This document shows, piece by piece, positions 37,386 through 47,600 of a stretch of 64,000 nt of DNA. Each line of letters starts with the position of its first letter. Positions within the stretch are counted from its first letter, which is position 1. The stretch lies in contig NZ_JAMLFW010000003.1 of the NCBI RefSeq assembly GCF_024256385.1, positions 172,600-236,599 on the forward strand. The letters are read 5' to 3'. The translations under genes and the position numbers were made by a program. Under the pieces are notes generated by a model. It made no database searches. It was not told the DNA's origin and worked only from the letters and a program-made list of their open reading frames with translations. Source of the DNA: Anatilimnocola floriformis (GTDB lineage Bacteria; Planctomycetota; Planctomycetia; Pirellulales; Pirellulaceae).

Positions 37386-40352
37386 CTACCACCGCAGCGG
37401 CTTCTGCCAGGCTTCCTTCAGCTTCGCCAGTTCCGCATCGATCAGCAGTCCCTTCGCACCGGCGATTTGCAGGCAACCGGTTTCGGTCACTTCGCCAACG
37501 TGAGCATGCGGCACACCAGCGAGCGCGGCGGTGAACGCCGCTTGCTGCGATGGCGCAACTTCAACGAGGAACCGCGTGTTCGATTCGCTATAAAGGAGCA
37601 CGCTCTCGAAAGCATCGCTGCGATCGCCAGAGGTAATGTCGGTCGGCACTTCGGCGAGGCGAATCCGGGCGCCAAAACCGCCCGCAAACGCCATCTCTGC
37701 AGCGGCGACGGCGAGGCCCCCTTCGCTCAGATCGTGGCAGGCGCGAACCGTGCCGCTCTTGATGGCTTGATGCATGGCCGCGAAGGTCTTCTTCGCCACA
37801 GCAGTGTTGACGCGGGGAACTTCGCTGCCACAAGCACCGTCGGTGAGGCAGCCGTTGCCGCGAATCGCTTCCAGGTGCGAGCCGGCCAGTTCGTCGCGCG
37901 TGTTGCCGACGAGATACAGCAAGTTGCCGGGCTGCTTCAGGTCCATCGTCACGCACTGCCGCACGTCGGCGACCTGACCGAGCGCGCTGATCAGCAGCGT
38001 CGGCGGAATCGAGATCGTCTTCCGCGTGCCGCTCGCGTCGTAGCTGTACTCGTTGTTCAAGCTGTCCTTGCCGCTGATGAACGGCGTGCCGAGGGCGAGA
38101 GCCACGTCGTGGCAAGCGAGGGCGGCGCGAACGAGTTCGCCCAGCGTCTCAGGCCGATCGGTGTAACCCCAACAGAAGTTGTCGAGAATCGCGATCCGCG
38201 ACGGGTCGGCGCCAACGGCGACGCAGTTCCGCATCGCTTCGTCGATTGCCGACGCGGCCATGTGATACGGATCGAGTTCGCCGAGCCGAGGGTTCATGCC
38301 GCAGGCCACGACAATCCCTTGCCGCGAGTTCAGCACTGGCCGCAGCACGGCGGCATCGCTCGGGCCGTCGTTGGCCACACCGGTGAGGGGCTTGATCACG
38401 CTGCCCCCTTGCACCTCGTGATCGTACTGCCGAATCACCCATTCCTTACTGGCGATATTGAGCGAGCCGAGGAGCTTCAGCAGAGTGTCGTTGTGATCGA
38501 GCTTCGCGCCGACGTAGCCCGATCCCGCGTTGCGAGGCCGAGGCGAATAAACGGCCTGGCGTTCGACCTTCGGCCGCCCTTCGTGCAGGAAGTGCATCGA
38601 GAGTTCGCCGACGACCTGATCTTGATACTTGAGCGTCAGATTTCCCGTCGGCAGGAACTTGCCCAGGATCACCGCTTCCACGTTCTCGGCAGCGCAGAGT
38701 GCTTCGAAGCGGGCCCAGTTTTTCTCCGGCACGCTGAAGACCATCCGCTCTTGCGCTTCACTGATCCAGATCTCGGTGTAAGTCAGGCCGTCGTACTTCA
38801 GCGGCGCGCGATCGAGCCAAACTTCCGCGCCCAGATCGCCACCCATCTCGCCGACCGCCGATGAAAAGCCACCAGCGCCGCAGTCGGTCACGGCCGTGAA
38901 CAACGCTTCGTCGCGAGCTTGGATCAAAACATCGAGCACCATCTTCTCGGTGATCGCGTTGCCAACCTGCACTGCGCCGCCAGAAACTTTTTCACTCTGG
39001 CTGGTGAGTTCCACCGAGCTGAACGTCGCGCCGTGAATGCCGTCGCGACCGGTTCGTCCACCGATGGCCACGATGTAATCGCCGGGCTCGGTTTTCTTCT
39101 CGGCTTTGTCGGCAGGAATCAAACCAACGTTGCCGCAGAAGACCAGCGGGTTGCCGACGTAGCGTTCGTCGAAATAAATCGCGCCGTTGACGGTTGGAAT
39201 GCCCATGCGGTTGCCGTAGTCGCGCACGCCGCTAACCACGCCGCGCATGATCCGCCGCGGATGAAGCACGCCGGGCGGCAGCTCTTCGGCGGGCATGTCT
39301 GGCGGAGCAAAGCAGAAGACATCGGTATTGCAAATCGGCTTGGCGCCGAGGCCCGTGCCGAGCGTATCGCGAATCACGCCGCCAACGCCGGTGTTGGCGC
39401 CGCCATAAGGCTCGATGGCGCTCGGGCGGTTGTGCGTTTCGACCTTGAAGCAAACGTGATACTCATTGTTGAAGCGAATCACGCCAGCGTTGTCTTTGAA
39501 CACGCTGACGCACCAATCGTCACTGCCGAGCTGCGCGCGAATCTGCTGCGTCGCGGCAAAGATCGTTTCCTTCAGCATGTTGTTGAACTTGCGATCGCCT
39601 TTTTCGTCGCGATAGTTCACGCGGCCGGCGAGTGTTTTGTGGCTGCAGTGTTCGCTCCAAGTTTGCGCGACCGACTCAAGCTCAATATCGGTCGGTTCGC
39701 GACCGAGTTCGCGGAAGTGCTGCTGCACGGTTTGCATTTCGATCAGCGTCAGGCTCAGCGTGCGAGCCTTGCTGAGGGCCACCAGCTGATCGTTCGACAG
39801 TTCGCGGAGCGCAACGGTTTGCAGCTCGAATTTCGCCGGCGAACCGACGTGCAGTTGCTTCAGCTGCAACGGCCCGACCACGGCTTGTTCGATGGAATCG
39901 TTGGCGAGCAGTTTCTTGATGAGCAGTTGCACTTGGCCGTCGTTCAGATCATTCAGCCAATACTTCCGCAGCGTGACGACCGCGTCGGCTTTCAAGCCAA
40001 AATCTGCGATCGCGGTGAGAGTGCTCGCAGCCACCGGATCGGTGACGCCCGGCTTGGGGAAGACGTGAACGAGTTGACCATGCTTCGCAGCCGCGCCATG
40101 GGCGGGAGGCGCGAGGAGGGCCGCATCGCCGACGCGGGCGACGATTGGCTTTTCGACGACGAGATCGGCCAGCAGTTCGCGGGCGAGGCGTTCGACTTCG
40201 GCCTGGCTGAAATCGGCTTCGAGCAAAAAGCCACGGGCCGCGCTGGCGGTGAACGAACCGAGTCCCAGGTCAGCAGCTTGCGAAATGGCGGCCCCCGCGA
40301 GCAGGTCGCGCTCGCCGGCGGCAGGATGCAGGTCAATTTCCCACAGCGTCAC
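37386..40352 (-). CDS. purL: Phosphoribosylformylglycinamidine synthase, PurL with PurS-like N-terminal halves
   Basis: 988 residues from GTG 40352, chosen over a longer reading because AAGGAAAG lies upstream at good spacing. Residues about 1-200 contain two PurS-like half-domains (one around residue 30, the next near VHVFPKPGVTD). They are followed by the PurL catalytic core: WSEHCSHKTL with His235, HNRPSAIEPYGGANTG, DCGAGGFSSAVGEMGG, and a second AIRS-type repeat (ISGKDSLNNEY, CHDLSEGGLAVAAAEMA). It carries out the fourth step of purine synthesis, FGAR to FGAM. No glutaminase (PurQ) domain follows, so a separate PurQ should exist elsewhere. It overlaps tyrA by 20 bp. Confidence 0.92.
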   Translation of the reverse strand: MTLWEIDLHPAAGERDLLAGAAISQAADLGLGSFTASAARGFLLEADFSQAEVERLARELLADLVVEKPIVARVGDAALLAPPAHGAAAKHGQLVHVFPKPGVTDPVAASTLTAIADFGLKADAVVTLRKYWLNDLNDGQVQLLIKKLLANDSIEQAVVGPLQLKQLHVGSPAKFELQTVALRELSNDQLVALSKARTLSLTLIEMQTVQQHFRELGREPTDIELESVAQTWSEHCSHKTLAGRVNYRDEKGDRKFNNMLKETIFAATQQIRAQLGSDDWCVSVFKDNAGVIRFNNEYHVCFKVETHNRPSAIEPYGGANTGVGGVIRDTLGTGLGAKPICNTDVFCFAPPDMPAEELPPGVLHPRRIMRGVVSGVRDYGNRMGIPTVNGAIYFDERYVGNPLVFCGNVGLIPADKAEKKTEPGDYIVAIGGRTGRDGIHGATFSSVELTSQSEKVSGGAVQVGNAITEKMVLDVLIQARDEALFTAVTDCGAGGFSSAVGEMGGDLGAEVWLDRAPLKYDGLTYTEIWISEAQERMVFSVPEKNWARFEALCAAENVEAVILGKFLPTGNLTLKYQDQVVGELSMHFLHEGRPKVERQAVYSPRPRNAGSGYVGAKLDHNDTLLKLLGSLNIASKEWVIRQYDHEVQGGSVIKPLTGVANDGPSDAAVLRPVLNSRQGIVVACGMNPRLGELDPYHMAASAIDEAMRNCVAVGADPSRIAILDNFCWGYTDRPETLGELVRAALACHDVALALGTPFISGKDSLNNEYSYDASGTRKTISIPPTLLISALGQVADVRQCVTMDLKQPGNLLYLVGNTRDELAGSHLEAIRGNGCLTDGACGSEVPRVNTAVAKKTFAAMHQAIKSGTVRACHDLSEGGLAVAAAEMAFAGGFGARIRLAEVPTDITSGDRSDAFESVLLYSESNTRFLVEVAPSQQAAFTAALAGVPHAHVGEVTETGCLQIAGAKGLLIDAELAKLKEAWQKPLRW

Positions 40353-41190
40353 GGATCGTCTTTCCTTGCTGGAGCAAAGTCTCGATAGCGGCGGCATCGC
40401 GCTGCTCCAGCGCGCGACGCCATGAGTTGAGTTCAGTTTCGTACTTCGTCAGTGCGGCCAGCACCGGCTCGCGATTCTCGAGCAGAATTTGTTGCCACAG
40501 CGCGATATCGCCAGCGGCGATTCGCGTGGTATCGAGCCAACCGCCGGCAGCCAACTTCAACAAGTCGGACGGCGTGACGGCAGCCAACGCCGAAGAGATG
40601 ACGTGCGGCAGGTGACTGGTCGCCGCGACGGCTTCGTCGTGGGCAGTGGGCGTCATCGAAATCACGCCAGCGCCGAGCGACTTCCACAGCACTTCGACTT
40701 CTTCGATGGCCGAGGGAGCGGTGTGATCGGAAGGAGTGATGACGACGACTCGGCCGTCGAACAGATTTTCGCGGGCGAACTCGACGCCGGTCTTCTCGCT
40801 ACCGGCGAGGGGATGGCTGCCGATGAAACGGGTCTGGCGAGGGTTTTGGGTGTGCAGTTGCTGGTCGACATCGCTCACGATGCGGGCCTTGGTGCTTCCC
40901 GCGTCAGTCAGCAGCGCCCCCTGGGCCGAAGAACTGGCCCACCAGGCCACATGCTTGGCCACATGATCGACCGGGGTGCAGACGATGACCAGATCGACCT
41001 CGGGCAATTCGCCGGCCGATTCGAGCACGAGTTGATCGATGGCGCCGCGGGCAATGGCTTTTTGCAGGTTCGCAGCCGAGCGGCCGACACCGATGATGCG
41101 GCGGGCGAGTCCCGACCGGCGCAGCGCCAGGCCGATGGAGCCTCCAATCAGCCCCACGCCGACAATCGCTGCTTGCTCCCACCGGGTCAT
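40333..41190 (-). CDS. tyrA: Prephenate dehydrogenase
   Basis: 285 residues from ATG 41190 (MTRWEQAAIVGVGLIGGSIG); a further upstream in-frame start was rejected. NAD-binding motif GVGLIG (11-16), then VIVCTPVDHV, TDAGSTKARI and GSHPLAGSEKTGVEFA, in which the His is a family-conserved catalytic or binding residue. C-terminal helical dimerisation region with SHLPHVISSALA. The enzyme oxidatively decarboxylates prephenate on the route to tyrosine. No ACT or chorismate mutase domain is visible. It overlaps purL, so the two are coupled by position although they serve different pathways. Confidence 0.92.
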   Translation of the reverse strand: MTRWEQAAIVGVGLIGGSIGLALRRSGLARRIIGVGRSAANLQKAIARGAIDQLVLESAGELPEVDLVIVCTPVDHVAKHVAWWASSSAQGALLTDAGSTKARIVSDVDQQLHTQNPRQTRFIGSHPLAGSEKTGVEFARENLFDGRVVVITPSDHTAPSAIEEVEVLWKSLGAGVISMTPTAHDEAVAATSHLPHVISSALAAVTPSDLLKLAAGGWLDTTRIAAGDIALWQQILLENREPVLAALTKYETELNSWRRALEQRDAAAIETLLQQGKTIRDAVGN

Positions 41191-41321
41191 AGCGGTGCCC
41201 GAATCAATATCCCGAATAACGTCCTGGAAAGGTGCGATTGTAACAAACCGACCGCCGTTGCGGACGGGCCATTGCCGGCGATTCCGTTGCAACTGGCTGG
41301 AGCTTCTGGCACAACAGCGGC

Positions 41322-41852
41322 ATGTACGAAAACCCGATCCGATACCTGCTGCTGCGCGACCTGCAAGTCTGCGTGGGAATTACCTTCGTAGCGATGGTGC
41401 TCGTGGCCCTGGTCGCACTTCCGATGGCATGCACGGAGTATCACTCGAAATATCTGAAGCCCTTTTCCCAGCGGTTTATGCTGATCTGGGTTGTGGGGAG
41501 CGTGCACCTGGCTGTTTCATCGATCGTGCTCTGCGCAGCCCTCTATCAGTTCTATGGTTTTGCGGAGTCGCAGCACTGGATTGGGACGGAGCAGTCCGCT
41601 TCAGTGGTGGACCTAATCGTGATGCCGTTTTTGGTGGGATACATCTTCTGCGTCGCCGTTGCTCTGCGCATGATGTGGCGAACCACTCAAACGCCGCCCG
41701 GCAAACCGAGCCGCACGTTTTCACTGAAAGAGCTGCTCGTCGTGCAGTTTGTGCTCCTCTTTCTCTGCGGCTTGTGGGTCGTGGCTCGTCGCGGCGAAAT
41801 TGGCCGCCTCAATCACATGCGCAAAGTTATTTTTGAAGACGCACCGCGTTAG
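41322..41852 (+). CDS. Membrane protein, unknown function
   Basis: 176 residues with four hydrophobic segments (about 17-40, 52-74, 95-117 and 140-158) and no recognised domain. The N-terminus YENPIRYLLLRDLQVCVG is cytoplasmic by positive-inside reasoning. The stop overlaps the stop of the converging CbiX-type gene by 4 bp (41849-41852). It begins 131 bp from the divergent tyrA start. Confidence 0.5.
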   Translation: MYENPIRYLLLRDLQVCVGITFVAMVLVALVALPMACTEYHSKYLKPFSQRFMLIWVVGSVHLAVSSIVLCAALYQFYGFAESQHWIGTEQSASVVDLIVMPFLVGYIFCVAVALRMMWRTTQTPPGKPSRTFSLKELLVVQFVLLFLCGLWVVARRGEIGRLNHMRKVIFEDAPR

Positions 41853-42634
41853 GTCTTGATTCGATCGAGCATTGCTCGCACCAGATAGTCGGCGGCGATG
41901 CCCTGCGGATCGCCCAAATCAGCGCCGAGCGAATCACTCTGTTGCCAAGCGAGTTGCGGATGCTTGCGGCGCGCTTGCGCGACGGCGACGGCCGTGGAGT
42001 CGAGCATTTCGCCGCTGAAGAGAAGATGCGGTTGCACGATGATCTGTTGCGCGCCGCTGGCTGCTGCTTGTTCGAGCGCTTCGGCCAGCGATGGTTTGGC
42101 AATCGCGATGAAGCCGGTGAAGAAGTTCTGGCAGTTCACTTGTTCTGCCAGCAGGCCAGCGAACTCCTGGCAATGAACGATGGCGGTGGGGTCGCTGCTG
42201 CCGCGGCCAATGAGGACGAGGGCTATCGAAGAAGGAGAGCCTGGCAACGGAGTCTCCACATCTTGCCCATCGCGTGCATCGCTGTAGCGATACGCAGCAA
42301 GTTGTAGCAAAGCTGGATGACAGCCGAGCGGCTCGGCAATTTCCACGATCAGCTGCGGCGCGAGTTTCTGGGCAGCCGCCACCGCCGCAGGAATATCTTG
42401 CTTCGCATGCCCGGCAGCAAAGAGCAGCGCCGGCGCGAGGATGATTTTCGCGCAGCCTTGGCGATGCAGATCCAGCAGCGCATCGGCGATCAACGGAGCT
42501 TGCAACTCGATATATGCCACTTCCACCGGCGTGGGCGCAACTGCGGCCCGCAGTTGTTCGGCAAGGTGCAGAAATTGCTCCTGGCCGACGGAATTGCGGG
42601 TGCCGTGGCCGACCAGGAGGATGGCGTGTTGCAT
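41849..42634 (-). CDS. cbiX: CbiX-type sirohydrochlorin chelatase
   Basis: 261 residues in two CbiX halves. The first has the metal-ligand His10 in LLVGHGTRNS and His76 in FAAGHAKQDIP, as expected for class II chelatases. The second half (LVLIGRGSSDPTAI near 138, then QPHLLFSGEMLD) keeps the fold signature but has Arg in place of the first His, so it is probably structural. The enzyme inserts cobalt or iron into sirohydrochlorin in the cobalamin or sirohaem pathway; which metal cannot be told. The stop overlaps that of a convergent membrane-protein gene, and the TIM-barrel isomerase-like gene ends 8 bp upstream on the same strand. Confidence 0.85.
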   Translation of the reverse strand: MQHAILLVGHGTRNSVGQEQFLHLAEQLRAAVAPTPVEVAYIELQAPLIADALLDLHRQGCAKIILAPALLFAAGHAKQDIPAAVAAAQKLAPQLIVEIAEPLGCHPALLQLAAYRYSDARDGQDVETPLPGSPSSIALVLIGRGSSDPTAIVHCQEFAGLLAEQVNCQNFFTGFIAIAKPSLAEALEQAAASGAQQIIVQPHLLFSGEMLDSTAVAVAQARRKHPQLAWQQSDSLGADLGDPQGIAADYLVRAMLDRIKT

Positions 42635-42642
42635 GATGCGAA

Positions 42643-43608
42643 TTACGTCAGGCCGAACGCCTTTTGCATTTGCTCGCGGACGATCGTCAGTCGCTTCGCA
42701 TCGCCGCCGCCGACTTCCGCCGTGGTCCAGCCCGTGAAGTTGATTTCTTCCAAGCCCTTGCGGACTTCATCCCAGGGAAGGTCGTCTTCGGGCGAAGTGA
42801 TGTCGACGAACTTGTTCTTAGCCCGGCTGAAGCCCTTCACATCGAGCTTCACGGCGCGGCGGCCAAAAGCCTTCAGCCATTCGCGCGGCTGGCCATACTT
42901 CCAGTGGTTGCCGATGTCGTAGTACATGCCCACCCACGGGCTATTAAAACTGTCGACGAAATCGATGAACCGCTGCGGCGATTGCTCCGGCGGCTTGTCG
43001 TGATCGTAGTGCAGCTTGTTCCACACGTTCTCGAACAAGATCGGCTGACCCAGCGACGCGGCGAGCGGAATCAGCTTGTTGATTTCCGTTCGCGCGCGTT
43101 CATTGCACTCTTCCTCCGTGCCGTCGTTGCCACTGCCGACCACAATCAGCACGCCGCTGCCGCCAGCCGCCTGCGCAACTCGCAAGCAATGCTCGATATT
43201 CTTCACCCCTTGCGCGCGCTCGGCTTCGTCCTTGCTGGTGAGTCGCTTGCCCCAGTGAGCGTGATTGATCGCATTGTGGACGAACACCCCCGACTCTTGC
43301 ACGGCAGCCCGGACTTGCTCGGGCGTGTAAGGCGCCGCATCGTCGAAATCGACGCCGTCAAAACCGGCTTCCTGGGCGAGCTTCAGTCGCTCGACAATCG
43401 TCAGATCCTTGCCATCCACCTTCTTGGCAATCATCGTCAGCTTGCACGACAACAGGATCTTTTTGCCGGTCGGCGGCGCGACGAACGCGGCAGGTTTTTC
43501 TTCGGCTTGGGCAGGCGATGAAGTTGCCAGGCCAAGGGTGGTTGCGCCTGCGGCAGCGAGAAACGCGCGTCGTTGAGTTGGCGAAGTTTGCGACGAGGGT
43601 AGTTGCAT
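42643..43608 (-). CDS. Secreted TIM-barrel sugar phosphate isomerase/epimerase-like protein
   Basis: 321 residues. Tat-like N-terminus TQRRAFLAAAGATTLGLATS. AP-endonuclease-2-like TIM barrel: LKLAQEAGFDGVDFD near residue 78, VHNAINHAHWG, ILFENVWNKLHY near 190, WVGMYYDIGNHWKYG near 225, VKLDVKGF, TAEVGGGD near the end. The His, Glu and Asp of these segments would bind a divalent metal. Such proteins isomerise or hydrate sugars or act on other polyols; many exported planctomycete relatives are uncharacterised. The 8-bp gap to the following CbiX-type gene suggests one transcript. GGAG lies 7 nt before the ATG. Confidence 0.8.
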   Translation of the reverse strand: MQLPSSQTSPTQRRAFLAAAGATTLGLATSSPAQAEEKPAAFVAPPTGKKILLSCKLTMIAKKVDGKDLTIVERLKLAQEAGFDGVDFDDAAPYTPEQVRAAVQESGVFVHNAINHAHWGKRLTSKDEAERAQGVKNIEHCLRVAQAAGGSGVLIVVGSGNDGTEEECNERARTEINKLIPLAASLGQPILFENVWNKLHYDHDKPPEQSPQRFIDFVDSFNSPWVGMYYDIGNHWKYGQPREWLKAFGRRAVKLDVKGFSRAKNKFVDITSPEDDLPWDEVRKGLEEINFTGWTTAEVGGGDAKRLTIVREQMQKAFGLT

Positions 43609-43712
43609 GGGAGATCTCCAAGGTTTCAGTTAGCGAGCTTGTCAGATTAGGCTGACGGTGGGTGATGTCAAGCGGCATGCCTACTGTCAACCATCGCTTT
43701 GGAATTTTGCCG

Positions 43713-44360
43713 ATGCAACTAACTCTCCGCGATTTTCTGTGGGCAACGGTTGTTATCGGCCTTGCGATTGGAATTGTGCTCGAGCATCGAGACGTGCGCG
43801 CATTGAAACCATTTCAAGGAAAGGCCGAGTGGTGGGAGAAGGCGGCCCGCAGCCTAGGCGAGGTCTATGAGGAGAAGACGGGGCTAAAACCTGAGTTTAA
43901 GGAGATGGACGATATTGACTTGCGGCGCAAGGACGGGCTTCTACAGGTTGATTTCTCGTTGAGCCGTCGCAGTTTTCATGTCCGTCCCACCGACGAACGA
44001 CAGGGTGCCTGGCTAACTGGACATGCCGATTTGAACATGGCGCTGATTCTTCTCACCGAACTTGCGTGCTTGCTGGGAATATTTGCGTTCATCAAGAGGA
44101 ACTATCCGAACTGGCTGCCCAAACCAAATCCACAGCTACGGTGGGGGCCGCGGATTTACCTCTTGGTTTACGCGTGGGCATTCATCTCTCTGTTGATCAG
44201 CATCGGCGCGTTTGCTTTGCGGTATCCGTTCGCAGGCGCGGGGTACTTGTTTGCCGCGGTTCAGGCTCTTGTTCATATCTCTCCGCGCGCGATCGTTTCT
44301 CGCTTCATCATTCTGCCCGCACTGCCAACCGAGCAACAAGCAGCGCCGGTGGAAGTCTGA
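43713..44360 (+). CDS. Membrane protein, unknown function
   Basis: 215 residues from ATG 43713 (MQLTLRDFLWATVVIGLAIG), a common planctomycete N-terminal pattern; three upstream in-frame starts are less likely. One hydrophobic segment near the N-terminus, a soluble stretch of about 90 residues rich in charged residues, then three hydrophobic segments near 110-130, 150-172 and 178-200. No domain recognised. Base composition is A+T-richer than that of neighbouring genes. It is divergent from the TIM-barrel gene. Confidence 0.5.
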   Translation: MQLTLRDFLWATVVIGLAIGIVLEHRDVRALKPFQGKAEWWEKAARSLGEVYEEKTGLKPEFKEMDDIDLRRKDGLLQVDFSLSRRSFHVRPTDERQGAWLTGHADLNMALILLTELACLLGIFAFIKRNYPNWLPKPNPQLRWGPRIYLLVYAWAFISLLISIGAFALRYPFAGAGYLFAAVQALVHISPRAIVSRFIILPALPTEQQAAPVEV

Positions 44361-44696
44361 ATTGGCAGGCGACTTTCAAGCGAGACAATCCGCTCAATTT
44401 ACAAATTCGTTACAACCAATTCCAGCCTCTTAGAACAAATCGTAAAGGTAGATCGTCTAAGATAAGCCAGCCGTGCGCTCGGTACGCGGCCGCTGTAGCA
44501 AACGTGTAACAAGTGCTGCAGGCTGGCGTAAACTTGTCAGGTCATAGCATAGAATTCGGGCGAGGAACGGAACTCCCGCCGTGCGCTGTAGCGAATTTTC
44601 AGATCTCATCCCGCGGAACAGTAATTGAATAAATGCAGGCCCGGCCGGCGCAGGAACTCGCCGCGAGCTGACGCCTCCTTTTTCAGGAATTGAACG
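44361..44696. other. Intergenic region upstream of the giant-protein operon
   Basis: 336 bp without a gene. It should contain the promoter of the two giant genes, but I find no convincing -35/-10 pair. AGGA at 44685-44688 lies 8 nt before the ATG at 44697 and is the likely ribosome-binding site. A long leftward open frame crossing this region is an antisense shadow. Confidence 0.4.
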
Positions 44697-47600
44697 ATGC
44701 GATTCTCTCTCCGATTGGCGACCGCCTGCTTGCTGGCCCTTCTCTTTCTGCCGAGCGCATTCGCTCAACCCGGCGACAATCCGAAGCCTCCCATGCCCAC
44801 GCCTGAAGACGTGGCCAAGGCCGAGGGCAAAGCCGAAACGCCGTTGCGTGAGCAGACGATTTATATCCCTTACGCCAAGCTTCGTGCGTTGTTCGAAAAA
44901 GAAGGCCGTGGCGTCTTCCTGCCTTACGACAAGTTTCAGCAACTGTGGAACGCTGCCCAAGCAGCCGGCAAGCGGATCGAAGAAATCAAGCCGCCGGTCG
45001 GCGCGGTCATTTCCGAAATCGATAGCGTCGCTGTCATCAACGACAAAGCCGACGTCGTGGAAGTGACCGCGACGATCAAGCTGGAAGTGCTCCGCGAAGG
45101 TTGGAATGAAGTGCCGCTCCGTTTGAAGGACGCTGCGATTCGCTCGGCCAAGCTCGGCGATAACGCCGCGCGACTGCTGCACGATCCTGCCGTTGGTTAC
45201 AAGCTCCTCTTCGAGAAAAAGGGGAAAGAGCCCGAGCAACTGACCCTCAAGGTCGTTTATGCCCGCGCGTACAACAAATCGCCCGGCGCCAACAGCGTGC
45301 AGTTCGATGCGCCGCAAGCGCCGGTCAATCGTTGGGAGATCCGCGTCTCGCAGCCGGGCGTGAAAGTGAATGTCCATCCTAAGCTCTCCGCCACCGAAGC
45401 CTCGGCCGAAATGGCGAACGAAGGAAAGCCCGAAGACAAAAAGGAAACCGTCGTCGAAGCCTTCGTCGGCGCTGCCGATCAAGTCCGCATCGATTGGACG
45501 CCGAAGGCCGAAGGGGCCGCGGGTCTCGCCGCACTTGCCACAGTGCAGGTTCGACAGGAAGTGACGATCGACGAACGCGTGGTTCGCACGCGGGCGGCGC
45601 TCATCTATGAAATCAGCCGCGCCGATCTCAGCAAACTGCAAGTCGCTGTTCCCAGCGATCACGACGTGGTCAACGTGTTCGACGACAACGTGAAAGGCTG
45701 GACGCAAAAAGCCGATGCCCTTGGCAAGGTGATTACGGTCGATCTCTTTCAGCCGGCGCGCGGCACGCAGAACCTGGTGATCGAACTCGAAAAATTCATC
45801 GGCGACAAAGAAATGCCCGCCGAAATGGCTCGGCAACAAGTGAAAACGCCCGTCATCCGCGCCATCGACGTCGGGCGTCAGCAAGGGATTCTCGTCGTCC
45901 GTCTCGCCGAGTCGCTCCGCAGCGAAGTCGACAGTCGACTCGATCTGCTGCAGATCGATGCCGCCGAACTTCCTCAGCCGCTCGCCGGCCAGGCCTGGGC
46001 TTATGCCTTTCGTTATTCGCGGGCTGCGTATGATTTGACGCTGACCGTCGAATCGGTCAAGCCGCAGGTCGAAGTCGATCAGCTGGCCGAAGTTTTTATC
46101 GAGCCGCAGCAAACCACGCTCACGCTGCTCGCGATCTACAACATCACGCGGGCTGGTGTGTTTCAACTCGAAGTCGACGTGCCCGAAGGCTACGACGTTC
46201 GTTCGGTCGCCGGTCGCAACATCGCTGGTGCTGCCGGTGTGCAAGTCGATTCGCATCACCTGGCCGATCGCGATATCAAAGTCACGGTCAACGGCGTGGA
46301 AGAGTCGCGCAAATCGAAATCGCGCCTCAACGTGAACCTCAGCCGCAAAGCGCTCGGCCGGGTCGCCTTGCTGGTCGAACTGCAAAAGCGGAGCGAAGAT
46401 CCCAATCTCCTCTCGCCGACCGGCAAGTCGTCGGCCCTCGATATTCCGGTGATGCGCGTCAATCCGACGAGTGTCGCCCGTTCGCAAGGACGACTGTTGG
46501 TCTACACACCGGAGAGCCTCGCCGTCCATCCGACCGAACAAGTTGGTCTGCGGCCCATCTCGCCTGCCGAAGCGGTGCAAGGAATGGAGTCGCTTCGCGT
46601 CGGCCGCTTCCCGCTCCTCCGCGAACTGTTTGCTTTCGCTTTTACGCAGGAACCAGCCCGGCTGAAAGTGGAAGCCGAACGTCGCAAACCGTATATCGAA
46701 GTTCAGCAGACCTTGATCGCACGCGTCGAGCAAGGCGTGGTGAAGTACGAATCGATTTTTGATTTCGATGTGAAATACAGCGGCGTGAAATCGCTGCGAA
46801 TCGACGTGCCGAAGACGCTCGTCGGCGAACTCCGCAATCAAACGCCGACGATTCGCGAGCGGCCGATGGAACCGCAGCCAGAGAAAGTTTCGCCCGATTA
46901 CACCGCGCTCGAGCTTGCCGGCGAAGCCGAGTTACTCGGCCCATTGCAAGTGAAATTTACCTGGCAACAAAAGCTCGAAGGGCTGACGGCTGGCAAGGGC
47001 GTGCAGATTTCGCTGCCGATCTTGAAAGCTGTCGGCGTCGATCGCTTCTGGGGACAAATTGCTGCCACGCGGGCGGAGACGATCGACATCGGCGTCGATG
47101 GCGAAGCCACCGGCTTGCGGCCGATCGATCCGCGCGTCGATATGAAGATTCGAGTGCCCGATGCCGCCCGTGCGTTTGAATTTCACGATGATTGGTCGCT
47201 GTCGCTCCTCGCGACTCGCTATGAACTCGAATCGGTGAAGAAGACCAGCGTCGAGGTCGGCTTGGTTCGCATCGTCGCCATTCGCAGCGGTGAGTTGAAC
47301 GTGCAAGCCATGTATCGCCTGCTGAGCGCGAAGCAGCGGATTCAAGTCATGCTGCCCGAAGGGGCCGCCTTCGATACGCAACCCCTCCGCATCAACGGCC
47401 AGACGGTCAGCCTCGAGCGCGACGATAAGGACAACCTCTTCATTCCGCTGGCCGGCCATTCGCCCGATGCTGCGGTCGTGGTGGAGTTGCGCTATTTCTA
47501 CAAGGGCAATGCAGGCGATCTCCGCGTGCCGACCTTCCTCGATTCTGAAACTGCCGTGCAGCAAGTTTATCTCGCGGCCTATTTGCCCGAAGAGCAGCAA

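Noticed and set aside
37467..40388. Two rightward open frames of 465 and 489 codons opposite purL
   Set aside because: purL is unmistakable on the other strand; these are shadows.
44457..46841. Leftward open frame of 794 codons in the giant-gene promoter and first gene
   Set aside because: Composition is that of a reverse-strand shadow; the rightward gene has a signal peptide, a ribosome-binding site and a homologue immediately downstream.
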